Of a stretch of 64,000 nt of DNA, positions 30,155-40,033 are shown in pieces. The DNA is from an uncultured Acholeplasmataceae bacterium (GTDB lineage: Bacteria; Bacillota_I; Bacilli_A; Acholeplasmatales; Acholeplasmataceae): contig CAKMKH010000031.1 of the NCBI GenBank assembly GCA_927441705.1, positions 1 through 64,000 on the forward strand, written 5' to 3'. The position numbers and the translations under genes are program-made. Below the pieces are notes generated by a model, which saw only the letters and a list, made by a program, of their open reading frames with translations, was not told the DNA's origin and did no database searches. Numbering within the stretch: the first letter of the stretch is position 1; every line of letters begins with the position of its first letter.

Positions 30155-30181
30155 AATGCTAAATTATAGCATTTTTTTTAT
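30155..30181 (+). terminator. Terminator after flavodoxin
   Basis: aaatgcta-aatta-tagcatttttttt. Confidence 0.8.
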
Positions 30182-30234
30182 AACCACATAAAAAGAACTA
30201 TCAAAAACATGTATAATAAATATAGGTGAATCAT

Positions 30235-33201
30235 ATGATTGGGACATTATATATTCAAAGTTCATATTCAATGCTAAAAAATGCCATACCCTTACCAGTT
30301 TTAGTTGAAAAAGCTATTTCAGGAGGATATGATTTTTTAGCTTTATCAGATGAGCAACTTCACGGTATGATTCATTTTTTTAATTTAACAGATAAACACC
30401 AATTAAAACCTATCATAGGACTTCATATCGATGTGTCTTTTCAGCAAGAAGAGTCTGATTTTTTAATTTATGTAAAAAATCAAATAGGCTATCAAAATTT
30501 GTTAAAAATAAGTTTGTTGAAAAGTCAAAATGAATTAACATATGATTTACTTGTAGAACACCAAGAAGGTTTAGTCGTAGTGACTTCAAAACATTCAATT
30601 ATTGATAGATTATTATTAAATAAAGATATAGAAAAAGCGATGTCAATTGCTATTGAATTTAGAGAAAAGTTTGAAAGTTTCTATTTTGGTTTGTCGTTAG
30701 ATTCTTTTGATGCGGAAGTTATAGTGGCACCTCAATTGAAATCATTATCAGAACAACTCAATATAAAGATACTTCCTATCCATCAAACTTCATACATTGA
30801 AGAAAATGATAAAGAAGTATATGAAGCGCTCATCAAAATTGATAACGAACAAAATGAAGTAAAAGAAGATGAAAACTATCATTTCATGGACAAAGACGCT
30901 TTGATTAAACATTTTTCTGATTATCCTATTGTCTTTGAAAACTTAGATGAAATGGTTTTTTCAATTGATTTTAAGTGGGTTAAACCCAACTTCGATATGC
31001 CTAAATATGATATTAAAGGAACATCATCTAAAGCATTTTTAAAATCGTTAGCAATTAAAGGACTTAAAAAAAGGTTAGAAAATAAGAAAAGTGATCATAA
31101 AGAATATCAAGATAGATTGATCTATGAGCTTGATGTAATACATAATATGGGATTTGATCACTATTTTTTGATTGTTTTTGATTTTGTTAGATATGCTAAA
31201 ACACATGATATTCTTGTGGGTCCAGGCAGAGGATCCGCAGCAGGATCACTTGTATCGTATTGCTTAGGTATCACTGATGTTGATCCAATTGAATATGATT
31301 TATTATTTGAAAGGTTCTTAAATCCAGAACGTATTACCATGCCAGATATTGATATGGATTTTCCTGATAATAAAAGAGATGAAGTTATTAGTTACGTTCA
31401 AAATAAATATGGCAAAAATCATATGATTTCTATTGTAACATTTGGAACATTCGCTTTACGCTCATCTATAAGAGATATTGCTAGAGTGATGAAGATTGAT
31501 ATACAGAGAGTTAATGCAATAATAAAAAGAGTATTAAATGATCAAGTTGACACAAAAGACGAAGAAACGGTAAGATTGTTAAAGGTTGCTAAAAAAATTG
31601 AAGGTCTTCCAAGACATACAGGAACACATGCAGCAGGCATGATATTAGCAGAGCAAGATTTGTCAAAATACATCCCATTGCAACAAATGGCAAATGGTTT
31701 TTACCAATCTCAATTTGAGGCTAGTGATTTAGAATCATTAGGGCTTTTAAAAATAGATTTTTTAGGAATTAGAAACTTACAAATTATACACGATGTCGTA
31801 GACCTTATTCAAGAGGAAAACTCGGATTTTAAATTAAATAATATACCTCTTGATGATTCAAAAGCTTATGAATTATTAAGTCGTGCTCAAACCCAAGGTG
31901 TTTTTCAACTTGAATCAAATGGTATGAAGAACGTTTTACGCAAGTTGAAACCTCAAAATTTCGAAGATATTGTAGCACTTTTAGCATTATTTAGACCAGG
32001 ACCAATGAATCATATAGACGAATACATTGAGAGACGACATGGGAAACCATATGAGAATATTCATCTACTTCTCAATGACATATTAAAGCCAACTTATGGT
32101 ATTATTATCTACCAAGAACAGATCATGAGAATAGCTCATGAATTTGCAGGATACACACTTGCAGAAGCAGATTTGCTTAGAAGAGGAATATCCAAGAAAA
32201 ACAAAGAAATCTTAGAAAAAGAACGCATAAGATTTGTTGAAAAGTGTAGTGAAAAAAAATATCCAAAAGAAACCGCAGAGACTATTTATGATTTGATAGT
32301 CAAGTTTGCAGATTATGGATTTAATCGAAGCCATAGTGTAGCATACGCTTTAGTTGCATATCAAATGGCATATTTAAAAGCTAACTATTATGATAAATTT
32401 ATGACGGTATTATTATCAAATGTTATTGGAAATGATCAAACTATATATGATTATATACTTGAATTAAGAAAGAATAATATCAAGGTTTTACCACCAAATA
32501 TTAATCTTTCAACAGATCAATTCAAATTAGTTAATCATGATATTCTTATGCCACTTACTCAAGTAAAAAGCATAGGTAAAACACAAGTTCAAAAAATACT
32601 TGATGCTAGAACTGAAAATCATTTTCAAGATTTTCAAGATTTTAAACATAGGTTGAAACAAGTAATTAATGACAAAAATATAGAAATGCTTATCCATAGT
32701 GGTTCGCTAGATGTGTTTAATCTTAATCATCATACAATGATTGAAAACAAAGATGCTAGTCACGCTGGATATGAATTGTATATATCTGATTTTAAATTGA
32801 GAGATTATGAAGAATACAGTTTTATCGACTTAGCACTTTATGAAAAAGAAGCTTTAGGGTTTAATTTAACTCATCATCCCTTACAACGCTATGAAAACTA
32901 CATTAAAGAACATAAACTTCAAACTATTGCAGATATAAAAAATGTGCCATATGCGAAAATATTAGGATATATTATTCAAAAGAAAGTCATCAAAACAAAA
33001 CAGGGTAAATCAATGGCATTTATAAAAATTGATGATGGACAAAATCAAATAGAGGCAACACTCTTTACACAAAATTATGTTAAGTATCAAAATATTCTAG
33101 ATGATAAAGTGAAATTATTTGAAATAAAAGAAAATGATTTCAATGGAAAAATAACTTATATTATCGAAAAATTGTATACTATTGAGGAGGTTTCCTCATG
33201 A
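30235..33201 (+). CDS. dnaE: DNA polymerase III alpha subunit (DnaE type; start adjusted to ATG 30235)
   Basis: VGPGRGSAAGSLVSYCLGITDVDP, MPDIDMDFPDNKR, FNRSHSVAYALVAYQMAYLK. Confidence 0.95.
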   Translation: MIGTLYIQSSYSMLKNAIPLPVLVEKAISGGYDFLALSDEQLHGMIHFFNLTDKHQLKPIIGLHIDVSFQQEESDFLIYVKNQIGYQNLLKISLLKSQNELTYDLLVEHQEGLVVVTSKHSIIDRLLLNKDIEKAMSIAIEFREKFESFYFGLSLDSFDAEVIVAPQLKSLSEQLNIKILPIHQTSYIEENDKEVYEALIKIDNEQNEVKEDENYHFMDKDALIKHFSDYPIVFENLDEMVFSIDFKWVKPNFDMPKYDIKGTSSKAFLKSLAIKGLKKRLENKKSDHKEYQDRLIYELDVIHNMGFDHYFLIVFDFVRYAKTHDILVGPGRGSAAGSLVSYCLGITDVDPIEYDLLFERFLNPERITMPDIDMDFPDNKRDEVISYVQNKYGKNHMISIVTFGTFALRSSIRDIARVMKIDIQRVNAIIKRVLNDQVDTKDEETVRLLKVAKKIEGLPRHTGTHAAGMILAEQDLSKYIPLQQMANGFYQSQFEASDLESLGLLKIDFLGIRNLQIIHDVVDLIQEENSDFKLNNIPLDDSKAYELLSRAQTQGVFQLESNGMKNVLRKLKPQNFEDIVALLALFRPGPMNHIDEYIERRHGKPYENIHLLLNDILKPTYGIIIYQEQIMRIAHEFAGYTLAEADLLRRGISKKNKEILEKERIRFVEKCSEKKYPKETAETIYDLIVKFADYGFNRSHSVAYALVAYQMAYLKANYYDKFMTVLLSNVIGNDQTIYDYILELRKNNIKVLPPNINLSTDQFKLVNHDILMPLTQVKSIGKTQVQKILDARTENHFQDFQDFKHRLKQVINDKNIEMLIHSGSLDVFNLNHHTMIENKDASHAGYELYISDFKLRDYEEYSFIDLALYEKEALGFNLTHHPLQRYENYIKEHKLQTIADIKNVPYAKILGYIIQKKVIKTKQGKSMAFIKIDDGQNQIEATLFTQNYVKYQNILDDKVKLFEIKENDFNGKITYIIEKLYTIEEVSS

Positions 33202-33722
33202 GATTTGATCACTGGACTAAAGAAGAAAAACAACTTTTAGAATATGATTATCAACAATTATTTGCAGATCAAGTGCTTATGATGAAAAAAATATATCGCT
33301 TCAAATCTGATCGAGTTTTATTAAATGATATTCTCAATAATATATCGAGCATTTTGTATCGTTTACTCGATGAAAATCATTTAGAATTTGTTGAAGAACT
33401 AATAGAACGCATGTTCTTGTCTGTTTTTTCTTATGATATTATCGTTTCTAAACAACAGACATTCGGATTTTATAAAATCGATCTTTATTTTTATGATAAT
33501 GGTCATCAAGTAAATTATCGAAATATTACGATAAATTCACTTGATGATTTAAAAAAACTCATTGAAATGATATTATATATTGGTAGGAAATATGATCAAA
33601 TAGCATTGCTAAACCAAGATGATCTAAATAATATAAATGCTCAGCAGTTAATTCTTGGATTTGATGAAGTGTTCATAAAGAACAATATAAAACAATTGCA
33701 TTATGTATTTTACATGCAGTAA
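33198..33722 (+). CDS. Hypothetical protein, translationally coupled to dnaE
   Basis: ORF overlaps dnaE stop; no family recognised. Confidence 0.7.
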   Translation: MRFDHWTKEEKQLLEYDYQQLFADQVLMMKKIYRFKSDRVLLNDILNNISSILYRLLDENHLEFVEELIERMFLSVFSYDIIVSKQQTFGFYKIDLYFYDNGHQVNYRNITINSLDDLKKLIEMILYIGRKYDQIALLNQDDLNNINAQQLILGFDEVFIKNNIKQLHYVFYMQ

Positions 33723-33731
33723 GGATAAATT

Positions 33732-34616
33732 ATGACAAAAAATGATAGATCTAAAATATTATCAGCCATTTATGTTGGTTTAATCATTAACATTTTATTA
33801 ACACTTATCAAACTAGGTTTTGGTATATGGGGAGATGCACAATCATTGATCTCAGATGGGATTAATTCTTTTTCTGATATATTCATGAGCTTACTTATAT
33901 TTTTTGTTTTAAAAGTAGCAACTAAAAAACCTGATAAAGATCATCCATATGGACATCAAAAATTTGAAGGATTAGCTTATTTTACGATTGGTATCTTATT
34001 TTCATTTACAGCCATTTATTTGGGTTATAGAGCTGTATCTAGTATTATCGACTATGCACTATTAGATGAAGTTATTGTTAAACCAAATATTATCACACTA
34101 TATGTTTCAATGCTTGCGTTGATTATAAAAATATTTTTAGCATATTTCTATTTTAAATTAAATAGGAAATATAAAAATCCAACACTAAGAGCTGAATATA
34201 AAAATCATTTTTATGATATTTTTTCTACAGGTCTAACTGTGATTGTTTTAACTTTATCACAATTCGATTTGATTATATTCGACTATATTGGTTCGCTTGT
34301 AATTAGTTTCTTCATTTTGAGGCTTGCTATCCAAATTATAATTGAAGCATCATCATTTCTTGTCGATCAAGCACCAAACCAAGATGAAATAATTGACGTT
34401 GAAATATTTATCAAAAACATTGCGGGTGTATTATCTATTGATGATTTGAGAATTAGGAAGCATATGACTGAAAGATATGTAGACGTCGAAATTGGAGTTT
34501 CTGAAAATTTATCTTTGAAAGAAGCACATGATATAGCAGAAGTTGTCCATCAAGAGGTTGAAAAAAAATATAGGGAAGTTATTCATTGTATGGTTCACGT
34601 TAATCCACATAAATAA
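33732..34616 (+). CDS. Cation diffusion facilitator (CDF) transporter
   Basis: DAQSLISDGINSFSDIFMS, KDHPYGHQKFEGLA; C-terminal CDF domain. Confidence 0.93.
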   Translation: MTKNDRSKILSAIYVGLIINILLTLIKLGFGIWGDAQSLISDGINSFSDIFMSLLIFFVLKVATKKPDKDHPYGHQKFEGLAYFTIGILFSFTAIYLGYRAVSSIIDYALLDEVIVKPNIITLYVSMLALIIKIFLAYFYFKLNRKYKNPTLRAEYKNHFYDIFSTGLTVIVLTLSQFDLIIFDYIGSLVISFFILRLAIQIIIEASSFLVDQAPNQDEIIDVEIFIKNIAGVLSIDDLRIRKHMTERYVDVEIGVSENLSLKEAHDIAEVVHQEVEKKYREVIHCMVHVNPHK

Positions 34617-34617
34617 A

Positions 34618-34867
34618 AAGACACGCCCATCTGGGGGTGTCTTTTTTAACAGATCTTATAGTTTTTCGAATAAGTTTAAATAGAAATATGTGAAAGAGTA
34701 TACAAGTTCTCACCTATGGATGTTTCAAAAGATGATTTAAAACTAATACATGGTGAAGATGAGAAAATAACTAAAGAAAACGTGATACATGGCACATATT
34801 TCTATTTAAACTTATTCGAAAAACTATAAGATCTGTTAAAAAAGACACCCCCAGATGGGCGTGTCTT
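34618..34867. repeat. 75-bp perfect inverted repeat (34618-34692 / 34793-34867) with 100-bp spacer; each arm contains a terminator hairpin and the 3' end of an M20 peptidase gene
   Basis: Direct reverse-complement comparison of aagacacgcccatctggggg...aaatatgtg with cacatatttc...cccccagatgggcgtgtctt. Confidence 0.95.
34692..34829 (+). pseudogene. Displaced C-terminus of the M20 peptidase on the opposite strand (ERVYKFSPMDVSKDDLKLIHGEDEKITKENVIHGTYFYLNLFEKL*)
   Basis: In-frame translation matches the typical M20 C-terminal pattern (xVYRFSP...IHGxxExI...NxxxG..Fxxxl). Confidence 0.85.
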
Positions 34868-36069
34868 ACTATTCCAAACACATTATCAACAGTAGAAGTT
34901 GAAGTTGCTTCAGAGATTTTTAAAACTTCAATTTCTATATTATTGTTTCTAATGACTTTTCTTACTTTTTTTATAACATCAGCTGATGTCTCACCAGGTC
35001 TAATCCTATAATTAATACCAACTGATGCAGAAGTCGGTAGAACATTAATAGCGTCACTTGCTGTAGATGTTGTAAATGCTTGTGTTGTTTTAAACATTGA
35101 TAATAACTCTCCACCAGATATTTTTGCAATCAATTTCACAACTGGTGTAAATATCCAAAGATTTGCAAATATCATTTTGATTGCAAAGCTTTTTGAAAAA
35201 GGCGCAAGCGTATCAAATAATATCTTAACTGAAGAAGTAATTTTTAATTTAAATATATTTGTATTGTTAAGTTTTATTACTGCTTTAGAAAGGATTGTTA
35301 CTGCGGTATCTTTTGGTGGAGTTGATGCATGGCCACCTTTAGAATAAGCAGTTAATTTTAGATTCATAAATCCTTTTTCAGCAATACCAACTACTGCAAC
35401 TTTTTTACTTACACCTGGAAACATATTGGAGACGATTGCTCCACCCTCATCAAGTACAATATAAGGGTTAATGTTATTTTCTTTAAAATATTCAACCATT
35501 AAATGTTGTGTCTCACCATAAATTTCTTCTTCACCAGAAAATGATACGTATAAATCATTTTTAAATTTTTTACCAAGAGAAAAACTGTATTCTAAACTTT
35601 CCATGATAGCATTTAAACTACTTTTTGTATCAAGAGCTCCTCTACCATAGACATATGTCTCATCAATATCACCACCAAATGGATCGAACGTCCAGTTTCC
35701 TTCAACTGAAACGACATCAAAATGGGCCATTAGGACTGTAGGTTCTTCGTCGCTTTCACCTTTAATATGAAATAAAACTCCAGTTCCAATTTCTTTATAA
35801 GTAGCATGTTCATTAATTAGAGGATATCTATTTTTTAAATGTTCTTTAAAACTCTTGAAAGCTTTTTGATCTACCATTTTAGAGTCAAGATATGAGATTG
35901 TTGGGATTTTAATTTTTTGAGATAATGATTCTAAGACTCTAAGCTCATCAATATCATATTTCTTTCTCATTTCCGGATATAAGATGGGTTTAAAGTTTAA
36001 AGTTCTTGTTATAATGACCAATATGATTAGTGTAAAAATTCCAACCAAACCATATATAACATAATCCAT
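34771..36069 (-). pseudogene. M20-family peptidase, 3' end replaced by inverted-repeat sequence (about 35 conserved residues plus native tail lost)
   Basis: MAHFDVVSVE, YGRGALDTKSS, FSGEEEIYG motifs; last ~34 codons read through the 75-bp arm. Confidence 0.85.
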
Positions 36070-36728
36070 TATTTAATCATCCCCTTTTTATATAATACTC
36101 TAGCTACAACTAAAGATATTACAACACCAACAGGAACCATAATACCAACTAACCCACCACTACCAGGTACAGTTAAGAAGAAGATGAGCATAAACAATAT
36201 AGGAACGATAGCAACTTTAAATCTCTTAGTGATATAAACGATACCAATTGCACCAAATAGAGCTGGAATGACGTTGTTAAATGCAGGTTTTAATATATCA
36301 GATTCCAGTATAGGTGCTAGTGGAATGATTAAGATGATTCCTAAAATAATTATGATTGTAGTCGCAATTGAACTAGAAGCAACTGCTATGGTAGCCAATA
36401 CATCGCCTTCATCAGTTCCTTTTTCAATATTTAAGGCATCTTGTGCGTTTAAAGCTGCAGGTACTTTTAAGGAAGTAAGATTTCCTGTCACAAAGGCTAG
36501 ATAACTACTACCTGAACCAAGCATAGGTGTGAAAGTAAATACTTCAATTGTAGTGACTGGCCAAAAGATAACGGCAGTTGCAATAAATCCAGGTAAGAAA
36601 TTTTTAAAAGTTGGCCAAACCCCAGTAAATATACTGATTAATAAAGGTAATGAAATGAATAATCCTAATGCCCCAAGCATCCAAATTCTACCCTCAAAAT
36701 GGATTTGATCTTGATAAGTTCTTTTCAT
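36069..36728 (-). CDS. Polytopic membrane protein, putative transporter subunit next to the DUF5058-like gene
   Basis: About 6 hydrophobic segments; operonic with 36730-37470 and the M20 gene. Confidence 0.7.
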   Translation of the reverse strand: MKRTYQDQIHFEGRIWMLGALGLFISLPLLISIFTGVWPTFKNFLPGFIATAVIFWPVTTIEVFTFTPMLGSGSSYLAFVTGNLTSLKVPAALNAQDALNIEKGTDEGDVLATIAVASSSIATTIIIILGIILIIPLAPILESDILKPAFNNVIPALFGAIGIVYITKRFKVAIVPILFMLIFFLTVPGSGGLVGIMVPVGVVISLVVARVLYKKGMIK

Positions 36729-36729
36729 A

Positions 36730-37470
36730 TTATCTTACCCCCAATAAAGCATAAACTAAGGCAAGACCCATCGATGCAATCATCGATAAAGGTAGTGCAT
36801 AATTTTTTAGCCAATCTTGTTTGAATTTCTTCATTAAGATACCGAAAATAATAATAAATAATGCACTTGTTATTAAAACAAGAATTGCAAGTATAGATAT
36901 ATATGTTTCACCGCTAACTTCATCAGTAACAGGTGCTACAACATAGCCTACAAATGCTGAAATCATACCTAGAAATAAGGCATCCATCATTATGTTTTTC
37001 CAAGTTTCATCTTTTTCTTTGATTTGATCAAATCGCGAACTGATTTTCTTTAAAAATAGTGGAACGATTAATAGTGGTGGAATACACCCTAAAGTCATAA
37101 CCCATAATGCAGTAACAATCATATCAGGTGTGATAGCAGTACTACCAATATCAAGTCCAAATACACCTTTGATTACATTTGTAGCTGCTGGTAGTTCATA
37201 AGTTAAGGCACCTAGTGTGCCTAATCTAAGACCAGCAACCATGGGTCCAAATATTTTTGTTAAAATAACTAATCCAAAAAGAATTGCCATTGATGGAGCA
37301 ATTGAAAAAATCATAGAAGAAGTAATAGTTTTCCTAATTTGCTCTTTTGTAAAATTTAATTCAATAGCTCTTTTTCTAGCTTTTAATAAGAATACTGTAC
37401 TTTGTGCAAGCACATATAAAAAGATAATGCCAACGATGAGATAAATCCACCAAACGTTCAAAAAATCCAC
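36730..37470 (-). CDS. DUF5058-like membrane protein
   Basis: Polytopic membrane protein, start NVWWIYLIVGIIFLYVLAQSTVFLLKARKRAIEL; family assignment from recall. Confidence 0.6.
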   Translation of the reverse strand: MDFLNVWWIYLIVGIIFLYVLAQSTVFLLKARKRAIELNFTKEQIRKTITSSMIFSIAPSMAILFGLVILTKIFGPMVAGLRLGTLGALTYELPAATNVIKGVFGLDIGSTAITPDMIVTALWVMTLGCIPPLLIVPLFLKKISSRFDQIKEKDETWKNIMMDALFLGMISAFVGYVVAPVTDEVSGETYISILAILVLITSALFIIIFGILMKKFKQDWLKNYALPLSMIASMGLALVYALLGVR

Positions 37471-37567
37471 TTATCATCCCTCATTTTCTTTAGTGTGTAA
37501 TTTAGTTTATTATACATCATTTTTTTATAAACTAAAACTACTTGTAAAAAAATAGAAATATATATAA

Positions 37568-37600
37568 AAAAAAGAGTATCCACTGGACACTCTTTAAAAT
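37568..37600 (-). terminator. Terminator of the PPi-type PFK gene
   Basis: Minus-strand stem aaagagtgtcc-agt-ggatactcttt + T8. Confidence 0.8.
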
Positions 37601-38845
37601 TTATTTTTTAATTACTCGTATTTTTTTTAACTGTGCAAATCTTGGAAGTCCATCAACCAATTTAGCTTTTGATTCACCTTGAATTAATGGTAATGCATAA
37701 TCGATAAATTCTTGAGTCAAGCCTCTGCCTCTAGGTTTGATCCATTCAAGTGGAACTTTTTGTTCCTCATTAGCAGCTTTTTTAAGTGGAATCAATCTAT
37801 ATTTAATCTTGTATGGATTTGAAGATACTCTTTCAAAACCAACCATCTTATCAGTAGTTCCCTTTACAGCAGCCTTAACAGCTTTTTGACCAGCTTTGAA
37901 TGCTTCTTCAACGTCTACTTTAGATGCAAGATGAGCAGCTGAGCGTTGCAATAAGCTAAATTCAATAGCTCTAACTTTTACGTTAATTCTATTTGAAACT
38001 TCATTAGCTAATACTTGTGCAGTCCCGCCTAATTGTGCATGTCCAAATGCATCTGTTTTTAATTCTTGCAGTGTTTCAGCAATATATTGGCCTTTATCGT
38101 TTTTGATGCCTTCTGAAACTGCAACTAACACTTTACCTTTTTCTTTTAATATAGATCTTACTTCTACAAAAAATTCTTCGATATCAAATGCAACTTCTGG
38201 TAAATAAATTAAATCAGGACCTTGTCCTTTGTAAGCAGCAAGAGCTGAAGCAGCCGTTAACCAACCAGCATTTCTACCCATTACTTCAACTATTGTAATT
38301 TGTGGAATATCATAAACAGTTGCATCGTGATATAATTCCATAAATGAAGTTGCAACGTATTTAGCTGCACTTGCATAACCTGGAGAATGATCTGTAACAT
38401 TTAAGTCATTATCAATTGTCTTTGGGACACCCATAACATTACAATCATAACCTGATTTTTTAAAGAATTTAGAAATTTTATTACATGTATCCATTGAATC
38501 ATTTCCACCATTGTAGAAGAAATAACGAATATTATATTTTTTAAAGACTTCTAATAATCTTCTATAGTCTGTGTCATCTTTTTTAGGATCAGCTAATTTA
38601 TAGCGAACACTACCTATTGCAGATGATGGTGTATTTTTTAAACGTAATAATTCTTCTTTATCTTCTTGTTTCATGTCATAGAAATCTTCATTTAATATAC
38701 CTTTGACGCCATGAACAGCACCATATACTTCAGTGATATTTTCTTGTTTTAAAGCTTCTAAGAAAACACCAGCTGCACTTGAATTAATTACACTTGTAGG
38801 ACCGCCTGATTGGCCAAGAAGTGCAGCACCTTTTAAATCTTTCAT
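37601..38845 (-). CDS. pfp: Pyrophosphate-type phosphofructokinase
   Basis: LGQSGGPTSVINSSAAG; GGNDSMDT; PKTIDND (Lys typical of PPi-dependent enzymes). Confidence 0.88.
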   Translation of the reverse strand: MKDLKGAALLGQSGGPTSVINSSAAGVFLEALKQENITEVYGAVHGVKGILNEDFYDMKQEDKEELLRLKNTPSSAIGSVRYKLADPKKDDTDYRRLLEVFKKYNIRYFFYNGGNDSMDTCNKISKFFKKSGYDCNVMGVPKTIDNDLNVTDHSPGYASAAKYVATSFMELYHDATVYDIPQITIVEVMGRNAGWLTAASALAAYKGQGPDLIYLPEVAFDIEEFFVEVRSILKEKGKVLVAVSEGIKNDKGQYIAETLQELKTDAFGHAQLGGTAQVLANEVSNRINVKVRAIEFSLLQRSAAHLASKVDVEEAFKAGQKAVKAAVKGTTDKMVGFERVSSNPYKIKYRLIPLKKAANEEQKVPLEWIKPRGRGLTQEFIDYALPLIQGESKAKLVDGLPRFAQLKKIRVIKK

Positions 38846-38962
38846 ATTTTCATCACCATTTCTTTATATATTTTTGTTTTTAACATATATATTTTAACAT
38901 AGATGATATCTAAAATGAAAAAAAATCGTTTTCATAATTTAACAAAAACTAAGTATCTCCCG

Positions 38963-38991
38963 TTTAAAAGATATAACATATATGTTATAAT
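38963..38991 (+). promoter_or_regulatory. Putative pfkA promoter (-35 TTTAAA 38963, 17 bp, extended -10 TGTTATAAT) overlapping 18-bp palindrome TATAACATATATGTTATA (38972-38989)
   Basis: Direct reading. Confidence 0.65.
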
Positions 38992-39031
38992 AAATAGTGG
39001 TTATGAATTTTCACTAAAGGAGAAGCAAATT

Positions 39032-39982
39032 ATGAAAATAGCAGTTTTAACTTCTGGCGGTGATGCACCAGGCATGAATGCCGGTGTGAGAGCTGTAGTA
39101 AGATCTGGAAATCTGTATGGACACGAAGTTTATGGCATCAAAGATGGTTATATGGGCCTTGTTGAAGATAATATGATATTATTAACACACCAAAGCGTAT
39201 CTGGTATGCTCACTAAAGGGGGCACTTTTTTAGGGACATCTAGATTACCTGAATTTAAAGAGCTTAGTGTAAGAAAAAATGCGGTTAAAAATTTAAAAGA
39301 TAGAGGTATCGATGCTTTAATTGTTATCGGTGGTGATGGTACATATCGTGGTGGTATGGAACTTGCTAAAATGGGACTAAAAATTATTGGAGTTCCTGGC
39401 ACTATTGATAATGATATACCTGGCACCGATTTTACTATAGGATTTAATACAGCAGTCGAAACGATTGTTGATGCGATTGATAAATTAAGAGATACATCAT
39501 CTTCACATCAAAGAGTAAGTATTATTGAAGTTATGGGAAGAAGTAGTGGTGATTTAGCAGTTTATGCAGGCATATGCGGCGGCGCTGAGTTTATTATTAC
39601 TCCTGAAAATCCTATGAATAAAGAAGATATGATAGATAAAATTAAAAAATATAAAAATGAAGGCAGAAGACATGCTATTGTTGTGATTACTGAAAAAATA
39701 TTAGATGTTCATCAATTAGCAGAAGAGATTACTGAAAAATCAGGATTTAGTTCAAGAGCAACTGTCTTAGGATATATTCAAAGAGGTGGAGCACCAAGTC
39801 CAGATGATCGTATTTTAGCTTCACGCATGGGTACTTATGCTGTAGAACTACTAAATGATGATATTTATGGTGTTTGTGTGGGTATTAGGGATTCAAGAAT
39901 GGTACATTTGCCATTCGCAAATATTATTGGTCAAAAACGACCAAAAAACGAACTTTATTCACTTGTGAAAAAAGTTTCTTAA
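39032..39982 (+). CDS. pfkA: ATP-dependent 6-phosphofructokinase (start adjusted from 38903 to ATG 39032)
   Basis: KIAVLTSGGDAPGMNAGVRAVVR; GGDGTYRG; PGTIDNDI; RBS aaaggag. Confidence 0.93.
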   Translation: MKIAVLTSGGDAPGMNAGVRAVVRSGNLYGHEVYGIKDGYMGLVEDNMILLTHQSVSGMLTKGGTFLGTSRLPEFKELSVRKNAVKNLKDRGIDALIVIGGDGTYRGGMELAKMGLKIIGVPGTIDNDIPGTDFTIGFNTAVETIVDAIDKLRDTSSSHQRVSIIEVMGRSSGDLAVYAGICGGAEFIITPENPMNKEDMIDKIKKYKNEGRRHAIVVITEKILDVHQLAEEITEKSGFSSRATVLGYIQRGGAPSPDDRILASRMGTYAVELLNDDIYGVCVGIRDSRMVHLPFANIIGQKRPKNELYSLVKKVS

Positions 39983-40033
39983 AAAGGTTTTTATAAAATT
40001 AAAATATAAAATAGATATAGAAAGGATTTTACG

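Noticed and set aside
34618-34867. Phase-variable invertible switch within the M20 peptidase gene
   Set aside because: Inverting the spacer gives a TGA right after the arm in the M20 frame and does not restore the missing conserved segment; no recombinase is nearby. A rearrangement scar or artefact fits better.
38903-39031. N-terminal extension of pfkA given by the ORF track
   Set aside because: The first 43 codons do not resemble PFK, overlap the promoter/palindrome, and a good RBS precedes ATG 39032.
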